DNA from: Chrysochromulina parva
Taxonomy: Eukaryota > Haptophyta > Prymnesiales > Chrysochromulinaceae
Direction of reading: 5' to 3'
DNA: 38,712 bases
NCBI GenBank assembly: GCA_002887195.1
Contig: PJAB01000133.1
Coordinates: 1 to 38,712 of the forward strand
Position 1 is the stretch's first letter; every line of letters begins with the position of its first letter. The notes under the pieces are model-generated. The model was not told the DNA's origin. It searched no databases and saw nothing but the letters and a program-made list of their open reading frames with translations. The position numbers were made by a program, and so were the translations under genes. Below are positions 20,718 to 30,292 of this stretch, in pieces.

Positions 20718-22400
20718 ATGATGATGAGCATCCTCACGCCGCTCATCCTCTCGTGGTCGATGCCGTCGTCGAGGACGATGACGGGTCCCACGGCCGCTCC
20801 CGCGCGGCTTTCGCTGCGGTGTGTGGCGGCTCCGTGCATGCAGGCGGTGCCGCCTCTGAAGGTGGTCATCGCGGGCGGTGGCGTTGGCGGACTGACGACA
20901 TCGCTTGCCATGCTCAAGGCAGGTTTCGACGTGACGCTGTACGAGAAAACGCAAAAGTACGCGCGCTTCGGTGGACCGATCCAGTTTGCAAGCAACGCGC
21001 TCTCAACACTCAAGGCCATCGACGAGAATCTCTTCGCACGCGTGATGGAGAAGTTCACTTTCACGGGAACACGCCGGTGTGGCATCAAGGACGGCTTGCG
21101 CGCGGATGGCACGTTCCGCATGACGAATGTGGCGGACCCCAAGTACTTGATTGACCCTGGCGTGCCTGCGGACTGGTACCTCGAGTTCCCGCTGCGCCAG
21201 TGCGCCGATTTCTTCCAGCTGCCGTACACTGGCGTCATCAACCGGCCAGACCTGCAAGAGATCCTTGTCGAAGAGTGTCGGAAGCTCAAGCCCGACTTCC
21301 TCGTCAACGGCGCGCCTGTCGCCGCGTACGAGAACACGCCCGAGGGCGTCTCGGTCCGTTTGAAGGACGGCACCACCATCAGCGCGGACGTGCTCGTAGG
21401 CTCAGACGGCATCTGGAGCGCGGTGCGCGCGCAGATGTATGGCGAGGGTGAAGTCAAGGGCCTCTCGGCTGACGGCCGGACGCAACAGGGCTGCCCCTAC
21501 TCAGGGTACACAGTCTTCGCCGGCGAGTTCGTGCCCGAGCGCGTCGAGGACTTCCGCGACTACTACGAGTGCGGCTACAAGGTGTACATCGGCCCTCGCA
21601 AGTATTTCGTCACGTCCGATGTGGGCGATGGGCGCGTGCAGTGGTACTCGTTCCTCGCGCAGCCACCCAACACGCGGCGGGCAGGCGACAGCTGGGAGGG
21701 CGGCGCGTCGACGGAGAAGGAGGGAACCGACGTGATCTCGTATCTCAAGGGCCTGCACGAGGGCTGGACGGACGAGATCCACTACGTGCTCGACAGCACG
21801 CCAGCTGCAGCTGTCGAGCAGCGCGATCTGTACGATCGGTGGCCCGAGTTGTTCCGATCGTGGGCTGACGGCTCCGCAGTGCTGGTGGGCGACGCCGTCC
21901 ACCCGATGATGCCCAACCTCGGGCAGGGCGGCTGCCAAGCCATCGAAGATGCATTCGAGCTCACCAAGGCCCTCAAGGAGGCTGTCCTAACCTCCGACGC
22001 TGCCGTCCCGCGCCCAGAGCTCACGCGCGCGGCGCTGCAGACCTTTTACAAGCGTCGCGTGGCGCGCTGCGCCGGCGTCTCGCTGCTGTCGCGGCTCGCC
22101 TCGGATCTGATTGTCAACTTTTTCGACACGCCGTGGTCGCCTCACGATTCTCGCGGTAACAGCGCGCTGGGGTACCTCACGTTCGCATGGAAGCCGCTGC
22201 TACAGTTCGTCATCTTCCCTCTCCAATTCCTCTTCCTGTACTCGTACCACCCCTCGGGCAGCATGGGCGATCTGCCCAAGCGCCTCGAAGCCGCCTGGCG
22301 CACACGTCACAAGCCCGCCGCCGAGGCGGCGTTCGCAAAGGCGGCCAAGGAAGGACAGGCAGTTGGCGCCCCCTCGTTTTTCTCGGCCTCCAAGAGCTGA
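20718..22400 (+). CDS. ZEP: Zeaxanthin epoxidase-like FAD monooxygenase
   Basis: The 560-aa protein fits zeaxanthin epoxidase, the plastid enzyme that converts zeaxanthin to antheraxanthin and violaxanthin in the xanthophyll cycle, using FAD, O2 and reductant. The Rossmann motif VVIAGGGVGGL lies at about 49-59. It is followed by FGGPIQFASNALSTLKAID, VLVGSDGIWSAVR, YSGYTVFAG, and the second FAD motif VLVGDAVHPMMPNLGQGGCQAIEDA near 390-410. A hydrophobic segment near 486-510 (PLLQFVIFPLQFLFLY) may contact the membrane. The first 45 residues (MMMSILTPLILSW... then Ala/Arg/Ser-rich) resemble a bipartite signal plus transit leader of a complex plastid. I chose the ATG at 20718; the frame is open further upstream only by antisense overlap with NUP188. 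It lacks the FHA domain of land-plant ZEP, as many algal copies do. Another aromatic-ring or squalene-type monooxygenase is less likely. Confidence 0.78.
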   Translation: MMMSILTPLILSWSMPSSRTMTGPTAAPARLSLRCVAAPCMQAVPPLKVVIAGGGVGGLTTSLAMLKAGFDVTLYEKTQKYARFGGPIQFASNALSTLKAIDENLFARVMEKFTFTGTRRCGIKDGLRADGTFRMTNVADPKYLIDPGVPADWYLEFPLRQCADFFQLPYTGVINRPDLQEILVEECRKLKPDFLVNGAPVAAYENTPEGVSVRLKDGTTISADVLVGSDGIWSAVRAQMYGEGEVKGLSADGRTQQGCPYSGYTVFAGEFVPERVEDFRDYYECGYKVYIGPRKYFVTSDVGDGRVQWYSFLAQPPNTRRAGDSWEGGASTEKEGTDVISYLKGLHEGWTDEIHYVLDSTPAAAVEQRDLYDRWPELFRSWADGSAVLVGDAVHPMMPNLGQGGCQAIEDAFELTKALKEAVLTSDAAVPRPELTRAALQTFYKRRVARCAGVSLLSRLASDLIVNFFDTPWSPHDSRGNSALGYLTFAWKPLLQFVIFPLQFLFLYSYHPSGSMGDLPKRLEAAWRTRHKPAAEAAFAKAAKEGQAVGAPSFFSASKS

Positions 22401-22488
22401 TCGTGAGAAAGGTAAGAACATCACAACGCAAGTTCCCCTCTGCGGATTTATAGAAGTTTCCTGTGGGAGATCCAACACAAAACACCAC

Positions 22489-23796
22489 ATGTCGCTAATC
22501 TCCCTCATGGCGATGTCCCTCACGTTAGCGCGTCCACTGCGACGTGGAGGTGGGTGCAGTCTCACGATGAGCTCAGCGCTCTCCATTCCAGTGTCTCCCC
22601 GCCGTGCACGGAGCTTGTACTGCTGCGCGCCTGCGACTGCCGGGGCAACGGCAGCGGTGCTGGAGCCGGCAGCGCCCACAGAGCCTGCGGTGAAGAAGCG
22701 CGTGCTTTCCGGCGTGCAGCCAACGGGCATGCTGCACCTGGGAAATTACCTCGGAGCGATCCGCCAGTGGGTCGCCAACCAGGAACTGTACGACAACTAC
22801 TTTTGTGTCGTTGATCTGCATGCCATCACTGCGCCACACACACCGAAGGAGCTCACCAAGGATACGTACCGGACCGCTGCGCTGTACCTTGCGAGCGGGA
22901 TCGATCCGGAGCAGTCGCGCATCTTTGTGCAGTCTCACGTGACCGCTCACGCGGAGCTGATGTGGCTGCTCAACTGCGCGACGCCCATGGGCTGGCTCGA
23001 GAAGATGATTCAGTACAAGGAGAAGTCGGCGAAGCAAGGTGCCAACTCTGAATCGGTGCGCCGCATCCTCTACTCATGCTCACCCGCCATCGCCGCTGAC
23101 CGTACCGTCGTCGCGCGGCAGGTGAGTGTCGGCCTCTTCGACTATCCCGTGCTGATGGCGGCCGACATCCTCCTGTATCAGACGCAGCTCGTTCCCGTGG
23201 GAGAGGATCAGCGCCAGCATCTCGAGCTCACGCGAGATATTGCTCGCCGGTTCAACGACCAGTATTGTAAGAACAAGGAGCGCAAGACATTCGTCGAGCC
23301 GGAGGCGCTCATCGTCAAGTCGAACGCCAGGGTGATGAGCCTTCAGGATGGGAGCGCGAAGATGTCCAAGTCTGCCGAGAATGACATGAGCCGCATCAAC
23401 CTTCTCGACCCGCCGGACGTGATCGCACAGAAGATCAAGCGCTGCAAGACGGACTCGGTCAAGGGGCTGTCGTACGACCCGGCGCGCCCGGAGGCGGTCA
23501 ACCTGCTTGGCATCTACGAGGCGATGAGCGGCAGGTCCCGCGCGGAGGTCGAGCTAGATCTCGAGAGCATGGCTGGCTGGGGCACGTTCAAGCCGCTGCT
23601 GACGGAGGCGACCATCGCGCACCTCGAGCCGCTACAGAAGCGGTACAACGAGATCGTAAGCGAGACGGAGTACCTGACCAAGGTACTCAAAGAGGGCCAG
23701 GAGGCTGCTGATGAGGTTGCTTCTCGGACGCTCGCCGACGCGAAGAGAGCAATGGGCTTCACGCTGCTTGGAGATAAAAAGCTGCCCAAACTGTGA
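22489..23796 (+). CDS. WARS2: Organellar tryptophanyl-tRNA synthetase (with hidden in-frame intron)
   Basis: A bacterial-type TrpRS that charges tRNA-Trp in plastid and/or mitochondrion. The class I motif HxGN appears as GMLHLGN (83-86), and KMSKS at about 291-295 of the unspliced frame. Other conserved blocks are SGVQPTG, WLLNCATPMGWLEKMIQYKEKS, GLFDYPVLMAADILLYQTQLVPVGEDQRQHLELTRDI (in two parts) and LDPPDVIAQKIKRCKTDS. The ATG at 22489 gives a leader of about 65 residues rich in Arg, Ser, Leu and Ala, fitting organelle targeting. The frame is 435 codons, but 22 of them (23056-23121) interrupt the block between YKEKSAKQ and GLFDYPV and are best read as an intron, leaving 413 aa. It starts 88 bp after the ZEP stop on the same strand. 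Confidence 0.93.
   Translation: MSLISLMAMSLTLARPLRRGGGCSLTMSSALSIPVSPRRARSLYCCAPATAGATAAVLEPAAPTEPAVKKRVLSGVQPTGMLHLGNYLGAIRQWVANQELYDNYFCVVDLHAITAPHTPKELTKDTYRTAALYLASGIDPEQSRIFVQSHVTAHAELMWLLNCATPMGWLEKMIQYKEKSAKQGANSESVRRILYSCSPAIAADRTVVARQVSVGLFDYPVLMAADILLYQTQLVPVGEDQRQHLELTRDIARRFNDQYCKNKERKTFVEPEALIVKSNARVMSLQDGSAKMSKSAENDMSRINLLDPPDVIAQKIKRCKTDSVKGLSYDPARPEAVNLLGIYEAMSGRSRAEVELDLESMAGWGTFKPLLTEATIAHLEPLQKRYNEIVSETEYLTKVLKEGQEAADEVASRTLADAKRAMGFTLLGDKKLPKL
23056..23121 (+). other. 66-nt GT-AG intron without frame break, inside TrpRS
   Basis: The donor is GAATCG|GTGCGC and the acceptor GCGGCAG|GTGAGT. A CTGAC branch-point candidate lies 22 nt before the acceptor. The length is 3n with no stop, so the open frame runs through it and adds 22 residues absent from other TrpRS proteins. 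Splicing gives ANSESVSVGLFDYPV, matching the bacterial spacing. Confidence 0.85.
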
Positions 23797-24260
23797 GATT
23801 GCATGCCAGCGCCGCCTCACGCTTGGGATGGCCAGGCAGACACAGTGCACGTGTGATGTGAAACGTCGACGTCGCCGCTGCGGCCTGTGCGCGCCTGTCG
23901 ACCCGGAGCGTCGCCCGCTACTTATATACTGAATCTCGCACAGCGCGTCCCGCCCCGCGCGCGCCGCTGGGCCGGGGTGTGGAAAAAGTGTAAAGTCTTG
24001 AGACGACATGAGCGGCTCGACTCGTTTTCGGCCCGTGACGTGCTCGACCTCACACGCCGCGGCACATAGGGTTACTCTAACTCCTCCACACCCGCCGCGG
24101 CACCGCCGGTCGCCGGCCGCGCGGTGCGGAGCGCACGGTGCTAGTATAGAACAGCGTCATCGAGTCACGCTCGAAGCATCGATGCGGAGAAGACTGCGCG
24201 CCCGCAGTCCCAGGGCCAGTCCCAGAGAACGTGTCCCAATATCGAGTGCACCGCCGTCTC
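23797..24260. other. convergent 3' intergenic region, 464 bp
   Basis: Between the TrpRS (+) and coiled-coil gene (-) stop codons. GC-rich, with no recognised gene, RNA or long repeat. An ACTTATATACTGAATC word at about 23919-23934 is AT-rich for this genome. Confidence 0.4.
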
Positions 24261-27200
24261 TTATCCTGTGAAGCGCTCATACACATACTGTGGCCATGCA
24301 TCGACTGGAAGGGCCTTGGCGATCACGTCGCGGTAGAGCTCCTCAATCGGGAGATTATTGAGCTTCACCTTGGTCTGCGCCGCCAGCAACACCTTGACGA
24401 GCAGGCACGTGTTGTGGAAGAAGCGTCCCTTGACCTGCGAGTCGAGCGACACACCGTCCGGCACCAGACCCTTGGTGCTCGTCAGGGCCTCGGCCACTGG
24501 ATCAATGCCCGCGAGGCGCTGCGCCTGCATCAGGGCTGCTTTGGTCGTCTGCAGCTCCATCGCCAGCTCCTCGTTCTTGCGCCCGAGCTGCGAGCCCCCT
24601 ATCTTGATCTCGAGCTGTGCCGCCTGCAGCTTCTCGGCGAGCACCATGATCTGCTCGTCGCGGGCCGCGCACTCGCGCTGGAGCAGCGCGTGCTTCTCAT
24701 CGGTGGCTCCTGCACGGCCCTCCTTGGCGAGCATCTCCTCCTCCAGGACGGCGATGCTCTGTCGCAGCAGTGCGACTTGCTCGTCCTTGGCCCGCAGCTC
24801 GTCCGACAGCGCCTCAACGCTCGCCCCGAGCGAGGCCTCCGCGCCGCCCGCATGGCGCAGCTTGCCCATGGCCGCAGCCTTGAGCTTCGAGCGCACGTGC
24901 TCCAGCTGCTCGTCCTTGGCGGTGACGGCCACCTCGAGGCTCGAGATCCGCCCGTGCGCGGCGGCGAGCTCGGTGGCGCGTGCCTCGCCCTCGAGGGCTG
25001 CCTGGCGCAGATGGGCGTGCAGCTCGTCCGCCCGGTCACTGCGTGCCCGCACCTTGGCACGCGCCGCCTCGAGCAGCTCGTTGAGCGTGCGGATCTGCTC
25101 GTCCCGCGCGAGCAGCTCCGCCTCCTTGAGCCGATGCTTGGAGCGCTCATCCGCGAGGGCATCACGCATCATCTCGAGGTCGAAGGCGTTGGCGCGCGCG
25201 CGCTGCCTCTCGAGCTCGGCGGCGTCTTCCGCCGCCTCACGCCGCTCCGCCGACGCGTCGAGCTCCGCTTGCGCCTGTGAGTACGACTGTTTCAGGTTGT
25301 GATGGCCATCGCGCAGCCCGCGCAGCTCCGCAAACAGCTCCTCGGCTCGCGTCGCCTCGCCCCGCCGCTGCTCAGCCACCTCAATCGCCTCACGCTGCCT
25401 CGCTGCTGCGAGTGTCGCCTGCTGCGCCGCGTGCTCCTCGGCCGTATTCTTCGCCTCGAGAGCCTCTGTGAGCGTCGTCGTGAGCTGGCTCACGTGGGCC
25501 TGCGCCTCGTCGAAGCGCTGGCGCAGCTCGGAGAGACGCAGCTCCGCGCCCTGTATCGACTTGTTGGCCGCGGCCGCCTGCTCGCGAGCGGCCTCCTTTT
25601 CCTCCTTGAGGATGGGGATCTCGACCGACTCGAGCCTCGCCACGTGCTCGGTCAGCTCACGCACCCGATTCTCACGCTCGGCGAGGACGCGCCGTAGCGC
25701 CGTGAGTGTGTCGAGGAGCATCTTGTGGCGCTCGTCACGGCCGGCGAGCGACTGCTCGAGCGCCTTGGCCTGGTCCTTCGCCTCCTCGAGCTGCTGCATC
25801 GCGAGCGGCTCCGACACGTTCCGGCGCGTCTCGTCCGCCCCGTACGCGTCCGCGAGGGCACTCTCCCTCTGCTCGAGTCGGGCCCGGAGGTCGGAGCACA
25901 CGTCCTTGAGACGCGCGTACCGATCGACGGCCACGTGCACCTCCGCCTCGGCGACGGCCGCGCGCCGCCCCTCCGTGTCCCGGCGCTGCTCGGCGTCCGC
26001 TGCCCGGAGCTCCGCCGCCAGCTGCTGCGAGCGCGCGTGCGCCACGGCCTGCTCCTTGTCGACGCTCGCCTGGCGCGCCTCGGCGAGAGAGGCCTTGAGC
26101 TGCGCGAGCTGGGCCTCGAGTGAGGCCTTCGTCGCCTCGGCCTGCTCCGCGCGCGACTGCATCTGGCGCAGCTCGTGCGCGTGGTCGAGCTCGGCCTTGC
26201 GCATCTTCTCGAGGGCACGCTCGGCACTCGCGACCGTGACCTGCTGTTGGCTCACTGAGGCGCGGAGCACTGACAGCTCTTGCTCCGCCTCGCGCAGACG
26301 CTCGTTCTTGGCCTCGAGCTCCTTCTGGAGGATCTCGAGGCGCACCTTGGCGGCCTTCGTCTCCTCGTTCCACATCTGCTGCTGCAGCGCGCCCTCCCAG
26401 ACCTCATGCGTCGCCTTGCCCAACTGGCTCTCCTTGGCGCTGTTGTCCGACTGCGCCTCCTCCAGTAACTTGCCCAGCGCCAACAGCCGCTTCTCAAGAG
26501 AGTCGATTTCGAAACTCTTCGCGTGCTCGGACTCGGCGAGCGTGGCGAGCTTCACCGCCTGGTCGCGCACGAGCGCCTGAGCGCCCTGCAGCTCGTCGCG
26601 CAGCTGTGCCGCAAGCTCCGTCGCCTGCAGCCCTCCTGCCATCCCCGTCTCCTGCACCATCGCCACCCGGCTCTCGCTACGCTGCGCTGCCGCGTCGCGC
26701 CGAGCGCGTTCGGCGTCCGCTTCGGCGAGCGCGCGCGCGCTCTCGGCCGCGCTAGCCCTCTCGGCTGCGGTCTTTTCGGCCGCCTCGGCAGCGGCCAACC
26801 GTGTCCGCACCTCGCCAAGTTGTCGTTGCCATTGGGCTGCCTGCTCACGGGACTGCTGCAACGCCTCCTTCTCGGACCGCAGCTCGAACTCCTTGGCATC
26901 CAGCTCGTCGCGCAGCCCTGCGACGAGCTCCTTGAGGTCCTCTGACTCGACGGCCAAAGTGGAGAGCCTGGACTGTGCGAGCCGCTCCTTGGAGGCGAGC
27001 TCATTGTGCCGGGCCTGCTTTTCTCCAAGCTGGTGCCGAAGGCGGTCATTCTCCTTGCCCTGCTCCTCGGCCACCTGCTGCGCTGCGAGCACCTCCGCTT
27101 TCAGGGCCTCGAGACGAGCCTCGGCTGCCGCCATGATCAGGGTCTGTTCTGCGGACTGATTTCGGCAGGTGGGGCAAGCCGAAGACGAGCGTGATTTCAT
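24261..27200 (-). CDS. Long coiled-coil protein of unknown function
   Basis: A 979-aa protein that is almost entirely heptad-type coiled coil, rich in Glu, Ala, Leu, Arg and Gln, from about residue 25 to 890. The very N-terminus (MKSRSSSACPTCRNQ) has one CxxC pair, too little for a zinc finger alone. The last 80 or so residues are not coiled coil and look like a small folded domain (GRFFHNTCLLVKVLLAAQTKV, LPIEELYRDVIAKALPVDAWPQYVYERFTG). I do not recognise it. Golgin-, centrosome- or flagellum-type structural roles are possible for this architecture, but nothing in the sequence decides. The frame continues to a TTG at 27218; 27200 is the first ATG. No intron was placed. Confidence 0.7.
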   Translation of the reverse strand: MKSRSSSACPTCRNQSAEQTLIMAAAEARLEALKAEVLAAQQVAEEQGKENDRLRHQLGEKQARHNELASKERLAQSRLSTLAVESEDLKELVAGLRDELDAKEFELRSEKEALQQSREQAAQWQRQLGEVRTRLAAAEAAEKTAAERASAAESARALAEADAERARRDAAAQRSESRVAMVQETGMAGGLQATELAAQLRDELQGAQALVRDQAVKLATLAESEHAKSFEIDSLEKRLLALGKLLEEAQSDNSAKESQLGKATHEVWEGALQQQMWNEETKAAKVRLEILQKELEAKNERLREAEQELSVLRASVSQQQVTVASAERALEKMRKAELDHAHELRQMQSRAEQAEATKASLEAQLAQLKASLAEARQASVDKEQAVAHARSQQLAAELRAADAEQRRDTEGRRAAVAEAEVHVAVDRYARLKDVCSDLRARLEQRESALADAYGADETRRNVSEPLAMQQLEEAKDQAKALEQSLAGRDERHKMLLDTLTALRRVLAERENRVRELTEHVARLESVEIPILKEEKEAAREQAAAANKSIQGAELRLSELRQRFDEAQAHVSQLTTTLTEALEAKNTAEEHAAQQATLAAARQREAIEVAEQRRGEATRAEELFAELRGLRDGHHNLKQSYSQAQAELDASAERREAAEDAAELERQRARANAFDLEMMRDALADERSKHRLKEAELLARDEQIRTLNELLEAARAKVRARSDRADELHAHLRQAALEGEARATELAAAHGRISSLEVAVTAKDEQLEHVRSKLKAAAMGKLRHAGGAEASLGASVEALSDELRAKDEQVALLRQSIAVLEEEMLAKEGRAGATDEKHALLQRECAARDEQIMVLAEKLQAAQLEIKIGGSQLGRKNEELAMELQTTKAALMQAQRLAGIDPVAEALTSTKGLVPDGVSLDSQVKGRFFHNTCLLVKVLLAAQTKVKLNNLPIEELYRDVIAKALPVDAWPQYVYERFTG

Positions 27201-27534
27201 GCGTAAAAGGACAGGCAAATGGTCTCCAATGGCGCTACGGTGCTTCTAGCTTGTGTAAATCGGTGGCATCAGCGACACGGACCTACACAATGGCTCCCCA
27301 GGAGTTGTTCCACAGGTTCCAGCTCTCGTTACTCGTCGAGCACTGAGTGCCCATACTCGGAGGGGTTCAGCGCGCGAAGGGCGGGCTCGTGGTTCGTCGT
27401 GTCACACACGTCGTACCCGTCCATTGCACGGCCACACAACACGACGGCAGCCGCAGCGACAATGCTCGTGGGAGGGTCTCCACTGGACTCAGTGCAAGGA
27501 ACGCTCGTGCACTCAGCGCACTTCTGTATCGAGC
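27201..27534. other. intergenic region, 334 bp
   Basis: Upstream of the coiled-coil gene and downstream of the UBE2H stop, both on the minus strand; it should hold the coiled-coil promoter. No motif or repeat stands out. Confidence 0.4.
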
Positions 27535-28138
27535 CTATTCCTCGTCCTCGTCCTCGTCCTCATCCTCGTCCTCGCCCTCGTCCTTGCTCTCGTCGTGCAA
27601 CGCTACATGCTGTGCATACTTGGCCACGCAGTCCCGGATCCGCTGTGCATACTGGCTCGGGTTGCGCATCATCAGAGCCGCCGCCTCGCCGTTGAGCGGG
27701 TCGGTCGGATTGGGGTAGAGGAGGAGCTGTGGTAGGAAGACGTCAAAGACGTTCACGAGGTCGAACATGGGCGACCACGTCTGGTTGATCACGTCGAGGC
27801 ACACGGTGCCAGACCTGAAGCGCGGGCCACGCAAGCACTCACGTCATTCTTCCTGACTTCACTCGGGGGATTGGTCGGAAAGGCAGGGCGCACATTTCGT
27901 CCACATTGGGATGGAAGATGCGATTACAGAAACCGATCGAGGGCGACTTGTACGGGTAGCCTTCAGGCAGCCCGACGTGCACCTTCCATGAACCTCCCTC
28001 GTATGGGCTGTCGCTTGGCCCGTGGAAGAGTACGTGCATGTCGTTGGTGCTCTCGTTGACGAGATGAACCTCGAAGTCGCTCATCATGAGCTTCGTCACG
28101 TCCAATTCTCGTCGCCGTGACGCGTTCGGCGACGCCAT
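27535..28138 (-). CDS. UBE2H: Ubiquitin-conjugating enzyme E2, UBE2H/Ubc8 type (2 exons)
   Basis: The 174-aa spliced product resembles UBE2H (yeast Ubc8), the E2 that works with the CTLH/GID E3 ligase, for example in turnover of gluconeogenic enzymes. Exon 1 (28138-27894) starts [20 protein letters not shown], close to the human MSSPSPGKRR start. It continues through [27 protein letters not shown] and RIFHPNVDE. Exon 2 (27814-27535) begins within [15 protein letters not shown], which carries the catalytic cysteine, followed by [23 protein letters not shown]. The Asp/Glu-rich tail, ending in an (ED)n run, matches the acidic C-terminus typical of UBE2H. The coding repeat behind the tail is a CCTCGT-type microsatellite on the plus strand (27538-27588). 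It is divergent from the SET gene, with 101 bp between start codons. Confidence 0.95.
27815..27893 (-). other. 79-nt GT-AG intron in UBE2H
   Basis: The donor is GACGAAAT|GTGCGC and the acceptor CGCTTCAG|GTCTGG. The junction codon ATG (Met) gives DEMSGTVCLD, aligning with DEASGTVCLD of animals. An ATGAC branch-point candidate lies 29 nt before the acceptor. Confidence 0.92.
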
Positions 28139-28239
28139 CGTTGGGGGACGGACGGGCGCCCCTCTCGCGGCTGCCGAAGCTGGATAGGACGAACTTTCAA
28201 GCCCAAATCGGGACAGGACCGGGACTCCCACGTCGTCCG
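28139..28239. promoter_or_regulatory. 101-bp divergent promoter region, UBE2H / SET-MYND gene
   Basis: Start codons of the two opposite genes are only 101 bp apart, so the regulatory region and both 5' UTRs are shared. No TATA box is seen. Confidence 0.5.
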
Positions 28240-29784
28240 ATGCGGAGCGCGTCGACCCTCGCCGATGGCGCGCGCATCGTTGATATCCCTGACCGCGGCC
28301 GCGGCATCGTGGCGACGCGCGCTTTGCCGGCCGGCACGTGCCTCTTCACCGAATTCCCGCTGGTCGCGATGCAGCACGGCGCCAACGCACGGGCGGGTGT
28401 CAGCGTGTGCGAGTGTTGCTTTCGTTTCATCGGACCGCTGGAGATGCAGGTTAAAGGGCTGCTCTTCAGCCGCGGCAGATCGGGTGACTGTGCATTTGAA
28501 CGGCTTCCAGCAGTCCCTGGCATGTACGAGCTGCCACTACCGGTCAGCTGCCCCGGCGGATGCCAGCTGCGCTTCTGCAGCGAGGCATGCGCAACACAAA
28601 CCTACATGGAGCAGCACCGATTGCTATGTCCCGGCAGAGCGGGTGCAAAGAACGCTACTGCGTGCGGAGCGGCGGCGACGACTTTGGACGAGGAGCTGCC
28701 TCGGCCACCTCCCTGCGCACCACCTGCGAGCCTAATCGAGGAGCGCTTGGCGGGTTTGGAGCTCCATGCGGACGAGCGCGGAGCCGTCGCGGCTGCGGCT
28801 GCTCTATCAAGCGGCACAGTCGCAGCACCAGCTGCGCCAGCCGCGTCCGCCGAGCCAGTCACGTATTCGACGTCAACGACCACAACCTCCGAAGTGGCCC
28901 CAGCACCCCAGCTCGGTCAGTTCGATGATTCGCAACCCGAACCAGTAAGTGGGGTGGCCCCCGCAATGGCCACGACCCTCGAGGAGCTTCCGGCGGAGCC
29001 CTTTGCACGCTTCGTCGCGCATGCCAACGCCACGAATGAGATCTTTCTCATGGCGGCCAAAGCGGTGGCGTATGTGCTCTGTCGCCTCGAGACCGAGGGC
29101 ACGGAGGGATACAAGTCGGCCATGGCCCACTTTGAGGGACCGCTCTGGTGGGACGCTGTCGCGACGCCCGATGACGTGACTGATGAGGCTGCCTTTCGAC
29201 GCACGCTGCGCGAGTTGCTCACCGAGTCGTGGACGCTCCTCAAGCCGCTCCTCGCTCCGCACGCGCCGGCTCAGTGCGCGCTCCTCGACACGCCAGCCCC
29301 GTACGCGATCATCGTGGGCGCCTTCGAGCGGCGCAACTGCGCGGTGCAAGTGGCCTCGCCCGTGGAGGCGTACTTCCTCGCTGTCGATGCGATGCCAGAG
29401 GGAGACGCAAAAGATGGGGTGACCAAAGTCACGGCGCCGCTGCTCGACGCCCTCGATGCGGCCTATTCCACACCGTGCGACGGCACCGGCATCTTTCCAA
29501 TGCAGGCCACCCTAAACCACTCGTGCGAGCCAAACGTGACGCTGCTCAAGGAGGAAGGAGCCGAGGAGCGCGACGGGCGCGTCGTGGCGAGGCTGATGCG
29601 TGACGTGGCAGCGGGCGAGGAGCTCTGCAACGCGTACGTGGACATCAGCCTGCCCGTCCGACGACGTCGTCGCGAGCTCCGCGAGTACGGCTTCGAATGC
29701 GATTGCGCGCGGTGCGAACGAGAACTCAAGGCAGCGGACGAGAAAAAGGCTACCAAGGCAGATGGCAAGCGGCGGCTCAAATAG
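28240..29784 (+). CDS. SET and MYND domain protein (SMYD-like lysine methyltransferase)
   Basis: The 514-aa protein has a split SET domain around a MYND-like zinc region, the layout of SMYD lysine methyltransferases. The SET-N part is [24 protein letters not shown] (20-43). The cysteine cluster runs from CECC (57-60) to C130, with [15 protein letters not shown] and HRLLC. A Pro/Ala/Ser/Thr-rich linker (about 135-240) separates these from the rest. The catalytic SET-C half has NHSCEPNV (about 426-433), [10 protein letters not shown] and the post-[14 protein letters not shown]. The C-terminus is Lys-rich and may direct nuclear import. The closest layout I know is SMYD5. Histone versus non-histone substrate cannot be inferred. 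The ATG at 28240 is the first in frame; a GTG-started extension would overlap the UBE2H start. Confidence 0.85.
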   Translation: MRSASTLADGARIVDIPDRGRGIVATRALPAGTCLFTEFPLVAMQHGANARAGVSVCECCFRFIGPLEMQVKGLLFSRGRSGDCAFERLPAVPGMYELPLPVSCPGGCQLRFCSEACATQTYMEQHRLLCPGRAGAKNATACGAAATTLDEELPRPPPCAPPASLIEERLAGLELHADERGAVAAAAALSSGTVAAPAAPAASAEPVTYSTSTTTTSEVAPAPQLGQFDDSQPEPVSGVAPAMATTLEELPAEPFARFVAHANATNEIFLMAAKAVAYVLCRLETEGTEGYKSAMAHFEGPLWWDAVATPDDVTDEAAFRRTLRELLTESWTLLKPLLAPHAPAQCALLDTPAPYAIIVGAFERRNCAVQVASPVEAYFLAVDAMPEGDAKDGVTKVTAPLLDALDAAYSTPCDGTGIFPMQATLNHSCEPNVTLLKEEGAEERDGRVVARLMRDVAAGEELCNAYVDISLPVRRRRRELREYGFECDCARCERELKAADEKKATKADGKRRLK

Positions 29785-30292
29785 CCGGACAATCTCAGAC
29801 CCAAGTGGCCGGCTTTTACCGCGTACTAGTACGTTCCGCTTGACGACGTGATAGCGATCATGCGCATGTGTCGGCTGGGGTCGTCCGTTTCGCTCCGTCC
29901 CGTCCAGTTGCGCACACACGTCGTCACATAGGTATCGACTCGTGCCCTCGGTCTACCCAACGGTCTACCCGGTCTCGTTAGGGGACCAGTACTCTTGGAC
30001 GAGTCGAAGTCGGAAGTGCATCCACGACCGTCGTGGAAGTACTGGTCCAGAGCCGCCGGATCGTTTCAGGATTCAGCTTATTTAAACAATCGCGTTCGAC
30101 GAATAACGGAATTAACAATTACCATACGCGTGCCGCGCGGTTTTAGCGCCGCCGCGCCGCGCGCGCGGGGCATCCAAGCCGCGCGCGGACAGTCGCTCAT
30201 TTTTTCCCCCTTCCCGCCGCGCGGCGGTGCGGGCGGAGGCCGCCCAGCGGGGGTGTGGCGGAGGCACGCCGGCGTCGCGCACCACACACCTG
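29785..30292. other. convergent 3' intergenic region with nested hairpin
   Basis: 508 bp between the SET-MYND gene (+) and the methyltransferase gene (-). It contains the 66-bp inverted-repeat structure listed at 29983-30048, a tandem of GGTCTACCC (about 29950-29970), and an unusually AT-rich patch at about 30080-30120. No protein or known RNA was recognised. Confidence 0.45.
29983..30048. repeat. 11-bp inverted repeat with nested hairpin
   Basis: GGACCAGTACT (29983-29993) and AGTACTGGTCC (30038-30048) are perfect inverted copies. Inside, CCACGA-CCG-TCGTGG (30022-30036) forms a second perfect stem. The element could fold as a 66-nt RNA or DNA cruciform. Confidence 0.85.

Noticed and set aside
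21425..21480. Small intron in ZEP near VKGLSADGRTQQ
   Set aside because: The only GT-AG choice would be about 41 nt and out of frame; a loop insertion is simpler.
22111..22488. N-terminal extension of the TrpRS frame
   Set aside because: It overlaps the 3' end of ZEP in another frame; the ATG at 22489 gives a plausible targeting leader.
24261..27200. Myosin, kinesin or golgin assignment for the coiled-coil protein
   Set aside because: No motor, GRIP or other named domain can be seen; heptads alone do not support it.
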